NCBI GenBank assembly: GCA_031283505.1
Contig: JAITBO010000372.1
Coordinates: 1-13,249, forward strand
DNA from: Treponema sp.
GTDB lineage: Bacteria > Spirochaetota > Spirochaetia > Treponematales > Breznakiellaceae
Direction: 5' to 3'
Length of the DNA: 13,249 nt
The notes beneath the pieces are model-generated. The model saw nothing but the letters and a program-made list of their open reading frames with translations, did not search any database and was not told the DNA's origin. The translations under genes were made by a program, and so were the position numbers. Of this stretch, positions 1 through 6,745 are shown in pieces. Position 1 is the stretch's first letter. Each line of letters begins with the position of its first letter.

Positions 1-18
1 TACAAAAGGAGAGGCTTC

Positions 19-912
19 ATGCATATATCTGACATACAGATACGCGATCCATTTGTGATTCCGGAAAGCGGGGTCTATTATCTTTTTGGTTCCACCGATA
101 AAGACATCTGGAATAGTAAGGGGTACGGTTTTGATGTGTATATGAGTTCCTCCGGGCTTGAAGAATTTGACGGGCCGTTTCCAGCGTTCAGGCCGTCTGA
201 GCATTTCTGGTCCGAAAAGAATTTCTGGGCCCCTGAAATACACAAATATTGCGGTATGTACTATATGTTTGCCACCTTCCTTCCTAAAAAAGGCCGGCGT
301 GGTACGGCGGTATTGAAAAGCGGGGCGGGTATTATGGGGCCTTATCTGCCCTGGAGTGTCGGACCGGTCACCCCGCCTGACTGGGAATGCCTGGATGGTA
401 CTTTCTTTATTGATGACGAGGGAAAACCCTACATGGTCTTCTGTCATGAATGGAAACAGGCAGGCGAGGGGGAGATTTGGGCTATGCCTCTCTCCGCTGA
501 TCTGAGACAGACGGCTGGCGAATCCTGGCTTTTATTCCGGGCAAGCGAGGCTCCCTGGTCGGCTCCCCTTAAAGGTCGTACCTTGATGAATCTGACTGAT
601 CGGCTCTGTTATGTTACCGATGGACCCTTTATGTGGCGGACCAAAATGGGCGCTCTCCTGCTCCTTTGGTCGTCTTTTGGAGAGGATGGCGCGTACCGAA
701 TTGGTATCGCCCGATCAGAGAGCGGGACTCTCCGGGGACCATGGAAACAGAACGATATGCCCCTCTATGCTGCGGATGGAGGACACGGAATGTTGTTCCA
801 CAGTTTTGACGGCAAACTCCGTCTGGCGATTCATTCACCGAATGGGACCCCCAATGAACGGGCGGCCTTTATTGAAGTGGTGGAAAAAAACGGCGCTTTG
901 GTATTGTCCTGA
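19..912 (+). CDS. Glycoside hydrolase family 43-type enzyme (arabinosidase/xylosidase-like)
   Basis: A five-bladed beta-propeller glycosidase of the GH43 type, which in this family removes arabinose or xylose from plant oligosaccharides. Visible family marks, in order: RDPFV with the catalytic-base Asp at residue 10; FWAPEIH at 69-75; the LDGTFF motif with the pKa-tuning Asp at 126; GEIW at 151-154; VTDGPF at 199-204; and a GGHGMLF motif with AIHSPN near the C-terminus. There is no signal peptide, so it probably acts in the cytoplasm on imported oligosaccharides. The 297-residue length fits a single-domain family member. The start is backed by an AAAGGAGAGG ribosome site at 5-14. Odd point: the usual general-acid Glu of the TEGPH-like motif is Asp201 here. 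The family is clear; the exact substrate cannot be read from the sequence. Any operon partners would lie upstream of the window. Confidence 0.87.
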   Translation: MHISDIQIRDPFVIPESGVYYLFGSTDKDIWNSKGYGFDVYMSSSGLEEFDGPFPAFRPSEHFWSEKNFWAPEIHKYCGMYYMFATFLPKKGRRGTAVLKSGAGIMGPYLPWSVGPVTPPDWECLDGTFFIDDEGKPYMVFCHEWKQAGEGEIWAMPLSADLRQTAGESWLLFRASEAPWSAPLKGRTLMNLTDRLCYVTDGPFMWRTKMGALLLLWSSFGEDGAYRIGIARSESGTLRGPWKQNDMPLYAADGGHGMLFHSFDGKLRLAIHSPNGTPNERAAFIEVVEKNGALVLS

Positions 913-981
913 AATTTTTTGAAGGACAACGCCTGCTGACTTATTCAGAGGATTTATGGACGGGATATTATGGATGAATCT

Positions 982-1017
982 CTGGGACTATTTTCCAATA
1001 CTCCAGACTAGTCCCAG
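982..1017 (-). terminator. Inverted repeat over the stop codon of the 988-1851 gene
   Basis: A perfect 9-bp inverted repeat, CTGGGACTA (982-990) and TAGTCCCAG (1009-1017), with an 18-nt loop. It spans the TAG stop of the - strand gene and lies between two convergent genes. There is no clear T-tract after it, so it may be a weak terminator, an mRNA 3'-end stem or chance. Confidence 0.3.
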
Positions 1018-1851
1018 GCGGGTTTCAAAGAGCACAAAGCTTTGGGTATACCATTTTCTGCTATTTTTGGGGTTCCATGAGAAGAAAGTCCCTTCTCCTC
1101 CCATGATAATCTCAGTGGTATAGTTAACTTTCAGGTGAAATTCCGCCCCCAAAAAGAAAGCTCTGTATTCATATCCATCCGTCGGCTGGTCGTGAGGAAA
1201 CCACCTCAATTTTTGATATCCCAAATCGAACCGCCATGTCCGGGGAACGTTTTTCTGAAAAAAGTCCATGGAAAAGATGTAACGGGTCCACTTGCTGGTA
1301 TAAATTTCGGATTCACGCAATACTGTAAAGGATCGGTTTTGGGCGCCTAAAGAAAAGATAATATAGGGTGTCCAAAAACCAGCCTTAATTTCCCATAATT
1401 CCTGGACGAAATTTCTCGGGGCAATGTTGCCGCCGCCTATTGTGGTATCAAACCTGATGGATCCAAAAACAACCCCCGGTGCGGCTACATCAAGGGTCAT
1501 GCTTATCCCCGGATTTACATCAATTTCCCTAATATCCGGAAAGCCCATAAAAGGTCCTATCTTCAGGTTAACTATGTTATTATAAGTAAAACCCAGAACC
1601 GGCATAATCCGGGTCTTCAGGATTGGATCTTGATCTACGGTAATCGTTAACCCCATATTATCAGTGATGTCAAAACCGGTATGAGCATTTCCAAAGGGAA
1701 TAAACGACATGAGGTCGGCGTCCGTACCGAACATTTCATTTAAAGTAGGATCGTGGCCCATGACGCCAAGAGCAACGCCTAATTCCACCCCAAAAACAAC
1801 CGTTCTCCCGCAGAGTAAAAATAAAACTGCGGCAATCCATCTGTGTTTCAT
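988..1851 (-). CDS. Secreted, probably outer-membrane beta-barrel-like protein of unknown function
   Basis: I do not recognise a named family. The N-terminus is a typical signal peptide: Lys2/Arg4, a hydrophobic stretch over about residues 6-21, then a small-residue region before VELGVALGV. No Cys sits in a lipobox position, so it is not an obvious lipoprotein. The mature part has many short amphipathic stretches rich in Gly and aromatic residues (GPFMGFPDI, GAEFHLKVNY, FETRLGLVWSIG). This suits a barrel or porin-like outer-membrane protein of about 265 residues. It is transcribed alone: a convincing promoter lies just upstream at 1884-1911, and the neighbours on both sides are in the opposite orientation. 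The Shine-Dalgarno site is weak. Being a real gene is well supported; membrane location is inference. Confidence 0.78.
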   Translation of the reverse strand: MKHRWIAAVLFLLCGRTVVFGVELGVALGVMGHDPTLNEMFGTDADLMSFIPFGNAHTGFDITDNMGLTITVDQDPILKTRIMPVLGFTYNNIVNLKIGPFMGFPDIREIDVNPGISMTLDVAAPGVVFGSIRFDTTIGGGNIAPRNFVQELWEIKAGFWTPYIIFSLGAQNRSFTVLRESEIYTSKWTRYIFSMDFFQKNVPRTWRFDLGYQKLRWFPHDQPTDGYEYRAFFLGAEFHLKVNYTTEIIMGGEGTFFSWNPKNSRKWYTQSFVLFETRLGLVWSIGK

Positions 1852-1883
1852 TTAAAGTCCGTCCAAGTAATTAGTATATCCAT

Positions 1884-1911
1884 ATTATAGTCCTTTTTAT
1901 GGCTTTGTCAT
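1884..1911 (-). promoter_or_regulatory. Sigma-70-like promoter of the 988-1851 gene
   Basis: Read on the - strand: -35 ATGACA (1906-1911), a 16-nt spacer, and a perfect TATAAT -10 box (1884-1889). It predicts a start near 1877 and a 5' leader of about 25 nt before the ATG at 1851. It sits in the 192-bp gap between two divergent genes. Confidence 0.62.
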
Positions 1912-2014
1912 TAATACATCGGATTCTTTTCAAAATAAATGATAATATCCTGTCTTCTATTCCTGTCTCTTTTACATATTTCACAAAAATTCTCTATTTT
2001 TTCTAGTATTTTGT

Positions 2015-2023
2015 TGGTATATT
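2015..2023 (+). promoter_or_regulatory. Possible extended -10 promoter of the glucosaminidase gene
   Basis: TGGTATATT matches an extended -10 box (TGn then TATATT) and would start transcription near 2030, shortly before the ATG at 2044. No good -35 is seen, and the surrounding DNA is AT-rich, so this could be chance. Confidence 0.27.
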
Positions 2024-2043
2024 GAGTAATAATTAACCGATAG

Positions 2044-2955
2044 ATGAGTATGCGCCGTATTTTTTTCCCCCTTTGGACTATGATCCTCCTGGTTTTTCTC
2101 TTTTATTCCTGTTCATCCGTTCCAGAGGCACGGGTTCCTATAGTATCCGCCCCTTCCGAGACTGCCGGTATAGTTCCGGAAGCCCGTCCCGAAACTCCCG
2201 GCGAAGATGCCGCAGCCCAGGCTATTCCCGAACTTGCCGTTCCAGTCCCTGAACGCCCGGACAGACCTCCTCAGGAAATTCCCCTTGAAACTACGGAATC
2301 CCTTCCTGATATGACGAGTACCCTTCCGGAAGCAATCGCCGCTCTTCCTCCGGAGATCCGTCCCCAGGAGAAAAGGCCGCTCCCTGAACGTCCCGAATTT
2401 CCCCCTACTCCGGAACGTATTATGGGCACAGGCCGTATCCCCTTTTATGGACTGGCGTTGTTTCTCCTCAGCGTTAACCCTGATGTGGACCCAGGTTTTA
2501 TTGAAGACTTGGCCCTCTATTATACCGAAGAAGCGGCCCAGGAAGGGATTAATCACGATGTTGCTTTTGCCCAAATGTGCCTGGAAACTGGTTTTCTCCG
2601 TTACGGCGGCCTTGTCACCCCGGATATGAACAACTTCTGCGGCCTCGGTTCCATAGGTCCCGGTCAGCCCGGAGAATGCTTTCCATCCCCCCGGATCGGC
2701 GCCCGTGCCCACATTCAGCACCTGAAGGCCTATGCCACCGACGCTCCTCTCCGGAAGGATTTGGTAGACCCCCGCTATTTTTACGTCCGTTATGGTTCTG
2801 CCCCCACCTTGGATGGTCTTGCCGGTTCCTGGGCTGTTGACCGTGAATATTCCAAAAAAATACGGAACATCCTGGAACGCCTCTATGCTTTTGCCTTTGC
2901 TCCGTCCGAAAATGGTATTCTGGTAAAAACGGAGGGTCTGGATGCGGAAATTTAA
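2044..2955 (+). CDS. Lipoprotein with GH73-type glucosaminidase (peptidoglycan hydrolase) domain
   Basis: A cell-wall hydrolase of the mannosyl-glycoprotein endo-beta-N-acetylglucosaminidase (GH73, lysozyme-like) family, expected to cut peptidoglycan glycan strands. The N-terminus has Arg4-Arg5, a hydrophobic core and FYSC, giving a lipidated Cys23. Residues 25-127 are a Pro/Glu/Arg-rich linker that would hold the catalytic domain away from the membrane. The domain covers about 145-285. AFAQMCLETGF carries the likely catalytic Glu181. It is followed by NNFCGLG (197-202) and later PRIGARAHIQHLKAY, both usual in this family. A nearby in-frame ATG at 2050 is an alternative start; neither has a strong ribosome site. 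It stands alone between a divergent gene and a transposase remnant. Division, remodelling or muropeptide release are all possible roles. Confidence 0.9.
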   Translation: MSMRRIFFPLWTMILLVFLFYSCSSVPEARVPIVSAPSETAGIVPEARPETPGEDAAAQAIPELAVPVPERPDRPPQEIPLETTESLPDMTSTLPEAIAALPPEIRPQEKRPLPERPEFPPTPERIMGTGRIPFYGLALFLLSVNPDVDPGFIEDLALYYTEEAAQEGINHDVAFAQMCLETGFLRYGGLVTPDMNNFCGLGSIGPGQPGECFPSPRIGARAHIQHLKAYATDAPLRKDLVDPRYFYVRYGSAPTLDGLAGSWAVDREYSKKIRNILERLYAFAFAPSENGILVKTEGLDAEI

Positions 2956-3004
2956 CTTTAACTCCTTTAGGGAGGGAAGGTTTTTTGTGTAAGGAACTGT
3001 ACAT

Positions 3005-3029
3005 AAATAAAATGCACAGCATTTTATTT
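3005..3029. repeat. AT-rich 11-bp hairpin after the glucosaminidase gene
   Basis: Perfect arms AAATAAAATGC (3005-3015) and GCATTTTATTT (3019-3029) with a 3-nt ACA loop, 49 nt after the upstream stop codon. It could be a weak transcription end or a relic of an insertion end. It has no GC-rich stem base. Confidence 0.4.
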
Positions 3030-3128
3030 GCTTATGCAATATGGTATTAGCGCCGGTAACTGGATGGGTTTAGGAGGAGCGATGTTTTCCGTAAAGTGGG
3101 CGGTGGAATTGTTGGGCCTCAATCTTTT

Positions 3129-3287
3129 GCGCTGGACATCTATATCGCCCATCCCTATCACTCATGGGAACGGGGACTAAACGAACACACCAACGGGCTG
3201 ATACGGCAGTACCAGCCTAAAAAAACACCGTTTGATAGGCTCACCTCAAAACAGCTTGACCAAATTGTTGATAAAATCAACAATCGG
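3129..3287 (+). pseudogene. C-terminal remnant of an IS30-family transposase
   Basis: The reading frame encodes about 53 residues that match the conserved catalytic C-terminus of IS30 transposases: YIAHPYHSWERG, NEHTNGLIRQY with the catalytic Glu of the DDE triad, and a KQLDQIVDKINNR segment. In intact enzymes this last part continues as NNRPRK and further; here it runs into unrelated DIFLPKAV and stops at 3312-3314. The N-terminal 250 or so residues, including helix-turn-helix and the first two Asp, are missing. No terminal inverted repeat or target duplication was recognised at either edge. It is a dead fragment. A short frame at 3034-3180 overlaps it and begins MQYGISAGNW; I do not recognise it. 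Confidence 0.78.
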
Positions 3288-3320
3288 GATATTTTCTTAC
3301 CTAAAGCAGTATAGCCTGTT

Positions 3321-3347
3321 GACAATGGGAGACCCCCCTCCCATGTC
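3321..3347 (-). terminator. Hairpin at the 3' end of the 3346-4128 lipoprotein gene
   Basis: GAC-A-ATGGGAG (3321-3331) pairs with CTCCCATGTC (3338-3347), a 10-bp stem with one bulged A and a 6-nt loop, touching the TGA stop of the - strand gene. No T-run follows on the - strand, so termination by it is uncertain. Confidence 0.35.
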
Positions 3348-4128
3348 ACCACGTCACTTCGTAAATCAGGGGCTGTTCAAGGACCAAAAGGTCTATGAGG
3401 GGAAGATCGAAACGGGCGTGTCTGTCCTGGGCGGCGCCGCCTTTTATTTCTCTGACCGGTCGGGGAAATTCAATAGTTATGGGGATGCGGGCGGCGGCGA
3501 TTTCGCCGGCCACCTGGGAGCCGTGGAGGGAAGCCATGATTTCCCGGTAGGCCGTCTTGGTCAGGGGTATCCCGGTGGCTACCGGGGCGGCCAGGGTGGA
3601 AAGATAGTCCCGGACATCCTCGGAGAAGAGGCTGAGAAGCGCGGGCCCGGTCTCCCGGTCCAGGGTAATGACGAGCCGTCCTGCCGGATCGTAACGGATA
3701 AAAGGCGTCCCCGCTGCTCTTGCCGGCAGGGCCAGGAAGGCGTCCACACGGGACACAGAGACGGTTCCGGCTACGGCGGAGGGTCCTTGGTTGCGGAGGG
3801 AAACGGCGGAGATTCCCGGAGCCGCCTTCATGGACAGGGCAATGGCAGGGCCGTCCAGGAGGGGGGCTTCCGCATCCTGAGCCTGCATGACTCGGTTAAG
3901 CAGCCGGAGCCGTTCGACCATGTGCCTGCCCAGGGCTATTTCCAGTTCAATTTCCGCCGAACCATCCTGTTTGAGGACGCCTTCTACCTTGCCTGAACAA
4001 GAGGCGAAGAACAGCATCCCAGCGCAGAGGATCAACAGCGTTGGGAACAGCGCTTTTTGCGGCCCAGACGGACTAAGGTAAAGGGCTGTATTCATTACAT
4101 TTCTGCAACTTCGTTCCTGAAACTTCAT
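3346..4128 (-). CDS. Lipoprotein of unknown function
   Basis: I do not recognise the family. The protein has a hydrophobic segment (LFPTLLILCAGMLFFASC) ending in FASC, a spirochaetal-style lipobox; the Cys is residue 44 from the first ATG, or residue 33 from the in-frame ATG at 4095. The shorter start gives a more usual signal peptide, but neither has a clear ribosome site, so the start is open. The mature 215 or so residues begin GKVEGVLKQDGSAEIELEIALG, a beta-rich opening like that of small periplasmic or surface lipoproteins. They then alternate Ala/Gly/Pro-rich strands and helices with no cofactor or catalytic motif that I can see. Codon third positions are GC-rich compared with the flanks. 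It diverges from the acyl-CoA ligase gene. Confidence 0.82.
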   Translation of the reverse strand: MKFQERSCRNVMNTALYLSPSGPQKALFPTLLILCAGMLFFASCSGKVEGVLKQDGSAEIELEIALGRHMVERLRLLNRVMQAQDAEAPLLDGPAIALSMKAAPGISAVSLRNQGPSAVAGTVSVSRVDAFLALPARAAGTPFIRYDPAGRLVITLDRETGPALLSLFSEDVRDYLSTLAAPVATGIPLTKTAYREIMASLHGSQVAGEIAAARIPITIEFPRPVREIKGGAAQDRHARFDLPLIDLLVLEQPLIYEVTW

Positions 4129-4257
4129 TTTTTAAATATAATCTTTTTTGGAGATGAAAGATACAGAAGATGCAACCTTCCAGGGAATTCCGTGTCAAAA
4201 TAACAAGTATTTTTGTATGCAAATCAGGAATCTCCGACGGGGGATTTCATCAGTCCT

Positions 4258-4266
4258 AAAGAGAGG
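4258..4266 (+). promoter_or_regulatory. Ribosome binding site that sets the start of the acyl-CoA ligase
   Basis: AAAGAGAGG lies 6 nt before the ATG at 4273. An upstream in-frame ATG at 4213 has no such site, and the 20 residues it would add do not resemble the family, so 4273 is preferred. Confidence 0.65.
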
Positions 4267-4272
4267 TACGTT

Positions 4273-5976
4273 ATGTATATTGAACGAAACGCATGGGCTT
4301 TCTTGGACAAATACCGGGGAATCTTTTTTAACGGGCTTTGGCCGACCCTTCCTGAAATGTTTAAGATCACTGTTTCCCGCTATGGGGAGCGGCCCTGCTT
4401 TACCGTCTATGAACCGCACCGTATTAGTCTTACCTACAACGAATCCCTTAAAACTATCCAGGCGGTTGCCCGGTGGCTTCACGGTAAGGGGATACGCAAA
4501 GGAGACAAGGTTGCGGTGACCGGAAAGAACTCCCCGGAATGGACCGTGGCGTACCTGGGGATTCTTTTCGCCGGGGCAATCGTAGTGCCTATCGACTATC
4601 AGCTTAAAAACGAAGAGATCGATTTGCTGCTCAAGACCGCGAAGGTACGGTTTCTGTTTGTGGATGAGGAAAAACACGAACGTTACTTTTCGGACGGAAC
4701 GTTGGAACAGATTATTTCCCTTAAAAAAGGTGTGGGGACCTATGTGTACGATCTTGACGGGCCGGAAGCGGAGATTGAACAAGCCGTAGAAACGGATCTG
4801 GCGGTCGTACTCTTTACTTCCGGAACCACCGGACAGCCCAAAGGAGTTATGCTGACTCATCAGAACTTGGTATCCGATTGTTACCTGGCCCAGGGCAACA
4901 TGGAACTTTACCCTACCGATGTTTTCTATGCCCTTCTGCCTCTCCATCACGCATATACCATGCTGGCGGTGTTCATCGAAGCTATATCCGTTGGCGCGGA
5001 AGTAGTGTTCGGTAAGAAAATGGTAACTTCGGTAATACTAAAAGAACTCAAACTGGGGAAGATCACTATGCTCCTGGCGGTCCCCATGCTCTTCAACAAG
5101 GTGCTTGCCGGCATCATCAGGGGTATAAAGGAAAAAGGACCTGTGGCCTATGGCGCTATTTCGGCCTTGATGGAACTTTCGGGCTTCGTCAAAAAAGTCT
5201 TCCGGATAAACCCCGGAAAGAAGATGTTTAAATTTCTGCTGGACAAGGCTTCCCTTACCACCCTGCGTATCTGTATTTGCGGTGGCGGCCCCCTGGCGCC
5301 CAGTGTATTCAAAAAGTACAACCAACTGGGCATAGACTTCGTTCAGGGCTACGGCCTTACGGAAACCAGTCCTATCATCAATCTGAATCCTGTGGAACAC
5401 TATAAGGAAACCAGCGTTGGGAGAGTTATCCCCCAGGTAGACATGAAGATACTGAATTCCGATGAGCGGGGCGTAGGCGAAGTAATCGTGAAGGGGCCGG
5501 TGGTGATGAAGGGCTACTTCGAGATGCCCGAAGAAACCGCCGTGTCATTTACCCCCGACGGCTACCTGAAGACCGGCGACTTGGGTTACCTGGACAGCGA
5601 ATACTACCTCTATCTTACCGGACGGGCCAAGAACACCATCGTTACCGAAGGCGGTAAAAACGTCTACCCCGAAGAAATCGAGAACGAGTTCCAGCTTTTT
5701 GAAGAGATCGACCAGATACTGGTGCGGGGATTTGTGCAGGACAAGAAGATGAAGACCGAAGGGATTGAAGCCCTGGTATATCCCTCTCCTGATTTCTTCG
5801 CTTCCAATGGCAGCACTGCGGCTTCTTCAAAAGAAGACATTAAAGCCAGGATAGACAAGATCGTTTCTGAGGTAAACCAGCGGCTCCTGTCCTACCAGAA
5901 GATAGAACGGGTGACAATTCTGGATAAACCCATGGAGATGACCACGACGAAAAAAATCAAACGGGAAGCGGTGTGA
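4273..5976 (+). CDS. Long-chain fatty-acid-CoA ligase-type AMP-forming enzyme
   Basis: An ANL-superfamily adenylate-forming enzyme, expected to activate a fatty acid with ATP and pass it to CoA (or possibly to an acyl carrier protein). Motifs in the 567-residue protein: the ATP-binding loop FTSGTTGQPKGV at 181-192; a CGGGPL segment at 336-341; YGLTETSP at 360-367; TGDLGYL at 434-440; GRAKN at 450-454; and the hinge region EGGKNVYPEEIENE at 459-472. The C-terminal catalytic Lys is probably Lys561 in TTTKKIKREAV, where the usual GK is KK. The protein ends directly after that motif. Length and motif spacing are normal, so it should be active. It is alone between a divergent lipoprotein gene and a strong terminator. 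The substrate chain length cannot be told from sequence alone. Confidence 0.93.
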   Translation: MYIERNAWAFLDKYRGIFFNGLWPTLPEMFKITVSRYGERPCFTVYEPHRISLTYNESLKTIQAVARWLHGKGIRKGDKVAVTGKNSPEWTVAYLGILFAGAIVVPIDYQLKNEEIDLLLKTAKVRFLFVDEEKHERYFSDGTLEQIISLKKGVGTYVYDLDGPEAEIEQAVETDLAVVLFTSGTTGQPKGVMLTHQNLVSDCYLAQGNMELYPTDVFYALLPLHHAYTMLAVFIEAISVGAEVVFGKKMVTSVILKELKLGKITMLLAVPMLFNKVLAGIIRGIKEKGPVAYGAISALMELSGFVKKVFRINPGKKMFKFLLDKASLTTLRICICGGGPLAPSVFKKYNQLGIDFVQGYGLTETSPIINLNPVEHYKETSVGRVIPQVDMKILNSDERGVGEVIVKGPVVMKGYFEMPEETAVSFTPDGYLKTGDLGYLDSEYYLYLTGRAKNTIVTEGGKNVYPEEIENEFQLFEEIDQILVRGFVQDKKMKTEGIEALVYPSPDFFASNGSTAASSKEDIKARIDKIVSEVNQRLLSYQKIERVTILDKPMEMTTTKKIKREAV

Positions 5977-5979
5977 CGC

Positions 5980-6010
5980 AGGCGGGCCCTTACCCAAGAG
6001 CCCGCCTTTC
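5980..6010 (+). terminator. Rho-independent-type terminator after the acyl-CoA ligase gene
   Basis: A GC-rich 8-bp stem, AGGCGGGC (5980-5987) with GCCCGCCT (6000-6007) and a 12-nt loop, followed by a short TTTC. It begins 4 nt after the TGA stop. The T-tract is short, but stem and place fit termination. Confidence 0.65.
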
Positions 6011-6140
6011 GACGGAGGAGCTTCGGGGCGACGTTGTTGATTTGATAATACCAGTAAGGTTATATGGGGGGAGAATCCTTATGGAAAAACGAATATCTTT
6101 AACCCCCTAAGAAAAACTCTGGTATGCCTTTTAGTCCCTA

Positions 6141-6156
6141 TGTTTCACGTGAAACA
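6141..6156. other. parS centromere-like site (ParB/Spo0J binding)
   Basis: TGTTTCACGTGAAACA is an exact match to the bacterial chromosomal parS consensus (TGTTNCACGTGAAACA). It is part of an 18-bp perfect palindrome at 6140-6157. ParB loads here and spreads to guide origin segregation and SMC loading. It lies in the convergent gap between the acyl-CoA ligase and YbaK-type genes, 14 nt past the latter's stop. Chromosomal parS sites usually cluster near oriC, which agrees with gyrA about 3 kb away. Confidence 0.92.
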
Positions 6157-6170
6157 TTAAGCGTAAAAAT

Positions 6171-6644
6171 TTATTCTTCAATTGGTTTGCAGACATCTAC
6201 CCACTCCTTGCATTGAGAATACCGGGAAAGCTCCTCCATAGTAAACTCAATGGCGGAGTTACTGCTCCCGCAGGCAGGATAAACCGTCTTGAAGCGATTC
6301 ATAGAAACGTCAAGGTATACGTCTATTCCGGCGGGGAGGGCGAAGGGACAGACCCCGCCCACAGCATGACCGGTAATTTGTAGGGCTTCCTCCGGGGAGA
6401 GCATTCTGGCTTTACAGCCGAACTTGTCCTTATACTTGCGGTTATCCAGCTTCATGTCCCCGGCAGTTACCACGATCATGGCGCCGTCTCTCTGTTTCAA
6501 AGAAATGCTCTTGGCGATACGGGCAGGGATTACTCCTAAAGCGTTAGCCGCCTCTATCACTGTAGCGGTAGAGACATCCATCTCTATAATATCCCTGTCC
6601 CGGTTCCATTGTTTTAAGTAGGCTCGAACTTGTTCTATTGCCAT
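6171..6644 (-). CDS. YbaK/EbsC-family aminoacyl-tRNA deacylase
   Basis: A 157-residue single-domain protein of the YbaK/ProX editing family, which hydrolyses mischarged tRNAs (Cys or Ala on tRNA-Pro, for example) in the cytoplasm. Family marks: ARIAKSISL with the essential Lys45; the DNRKYK segment with GCKARMLSPEEA after it (68-87); the GHAVGGVCPFAL loop (92-102), which forms the substrate pocket; and a C-terminal YPACGSSNSAIEF stretch (123-134). It has the usual full length. The start ATG is preceded by AGGAAGGGGG on the - strand, an excellent ribosome site. It is divergent from the LysM lipoprotein gene and ends next to parS. Which mischarged amino acid it clears cannot be assigned by eye; YbaK, ProXp-ala and related types share these motifs. 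Confidence 0.91.
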   Translation of the reverse strand: MAIEQVRAYLKQWNRDRDIIEMDVSTATVIEAANALGVIPARIAKSISLKQRDGAMIVVTAGDMKLDNRKYKDKFGCKARMLSPEEALQITGHAVGGVCPFALPAGIDVYLDVSMNRFKTVYPACGSSNSAIEFTMEELSRYSQCKEWVDVCKPIEE

Positions 6645-6678
6645 AAAACCCCCTTCCTAAAATACACCGCTTTCTGGT

Positions 6679-6684
6679 TATAAT
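6679..6684 (+). promoter_or_regulatory. Possible -10 box of the 6746-7231 lipoprotein gene
   Basis: A perfect TATAAT with TGG just upstream, but no clear -35. Initiation near 6691 would put the whole palindrome at 6689-6725 at the very 5' end of the mRNA. Confidence 0.38.
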
Positions 6685-6688
6685 ACTA

Positions 6689-6725
6689 GAGACTGTTTCA
6701 AAATGTCAAATTTTGAAACAGTCTC
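6689..6725. repeat. 37-bp palindromic repeat, copy 1
   Basis: Perfect 16-bp arms GAGACTGTTTCAAAAT (6689-6704) and ATTTTGAAACAGTCTC (6710-6725) with a 5-nt loop. It ends 20 nt before the ATG at 6746. It is one of four related elements in this window (others at 7852, 8528 and 11757). Paired changes between copies keep the stem intact. Confidence 0.88.
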
Positions 6726-6745
6726 ACCATACAAAGGAAGTAGAT

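Noticed and set aside
2113..3039. A 308-codon - strand frame opposite the glucosaminidase gene
   Set aside because: It is the antisense shadow of a convincing lipoprotein gene; its translation has no domain, signal or ribosome site, and its composition mirrors the Pro/Glu-rich linker on the other strand.
3232..3996. A 254-codon + frame over the - strand lipoprotein
   Set aside because: Gly/Arg-rich, low-complexity translation typical of the complement of a GC-rich gene; no ribosome site.
4195..4950. A 251-codon - strand frame opposite the acyl-CoA ligase
   Set aside because: It overlaps the clearly homologous ATP-binding domain of the ligase and shows no family motif of its own.
6081..6110. 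A 9-codon frame (MEKRISLTP) after a GGGGGGAG word, before parS
   Set aside because: No + strand gene follows for over 600 bp, so a leader-peptide role is not plausible; probably chance.
6713..6745. Upstream in-frame ATG for the LysM lipoprotein
   Set aside because: It lies in the palindromic repeat, has no ribosome site and would spoil the signal peptide; 6746 has a good site and a normal lipobox.
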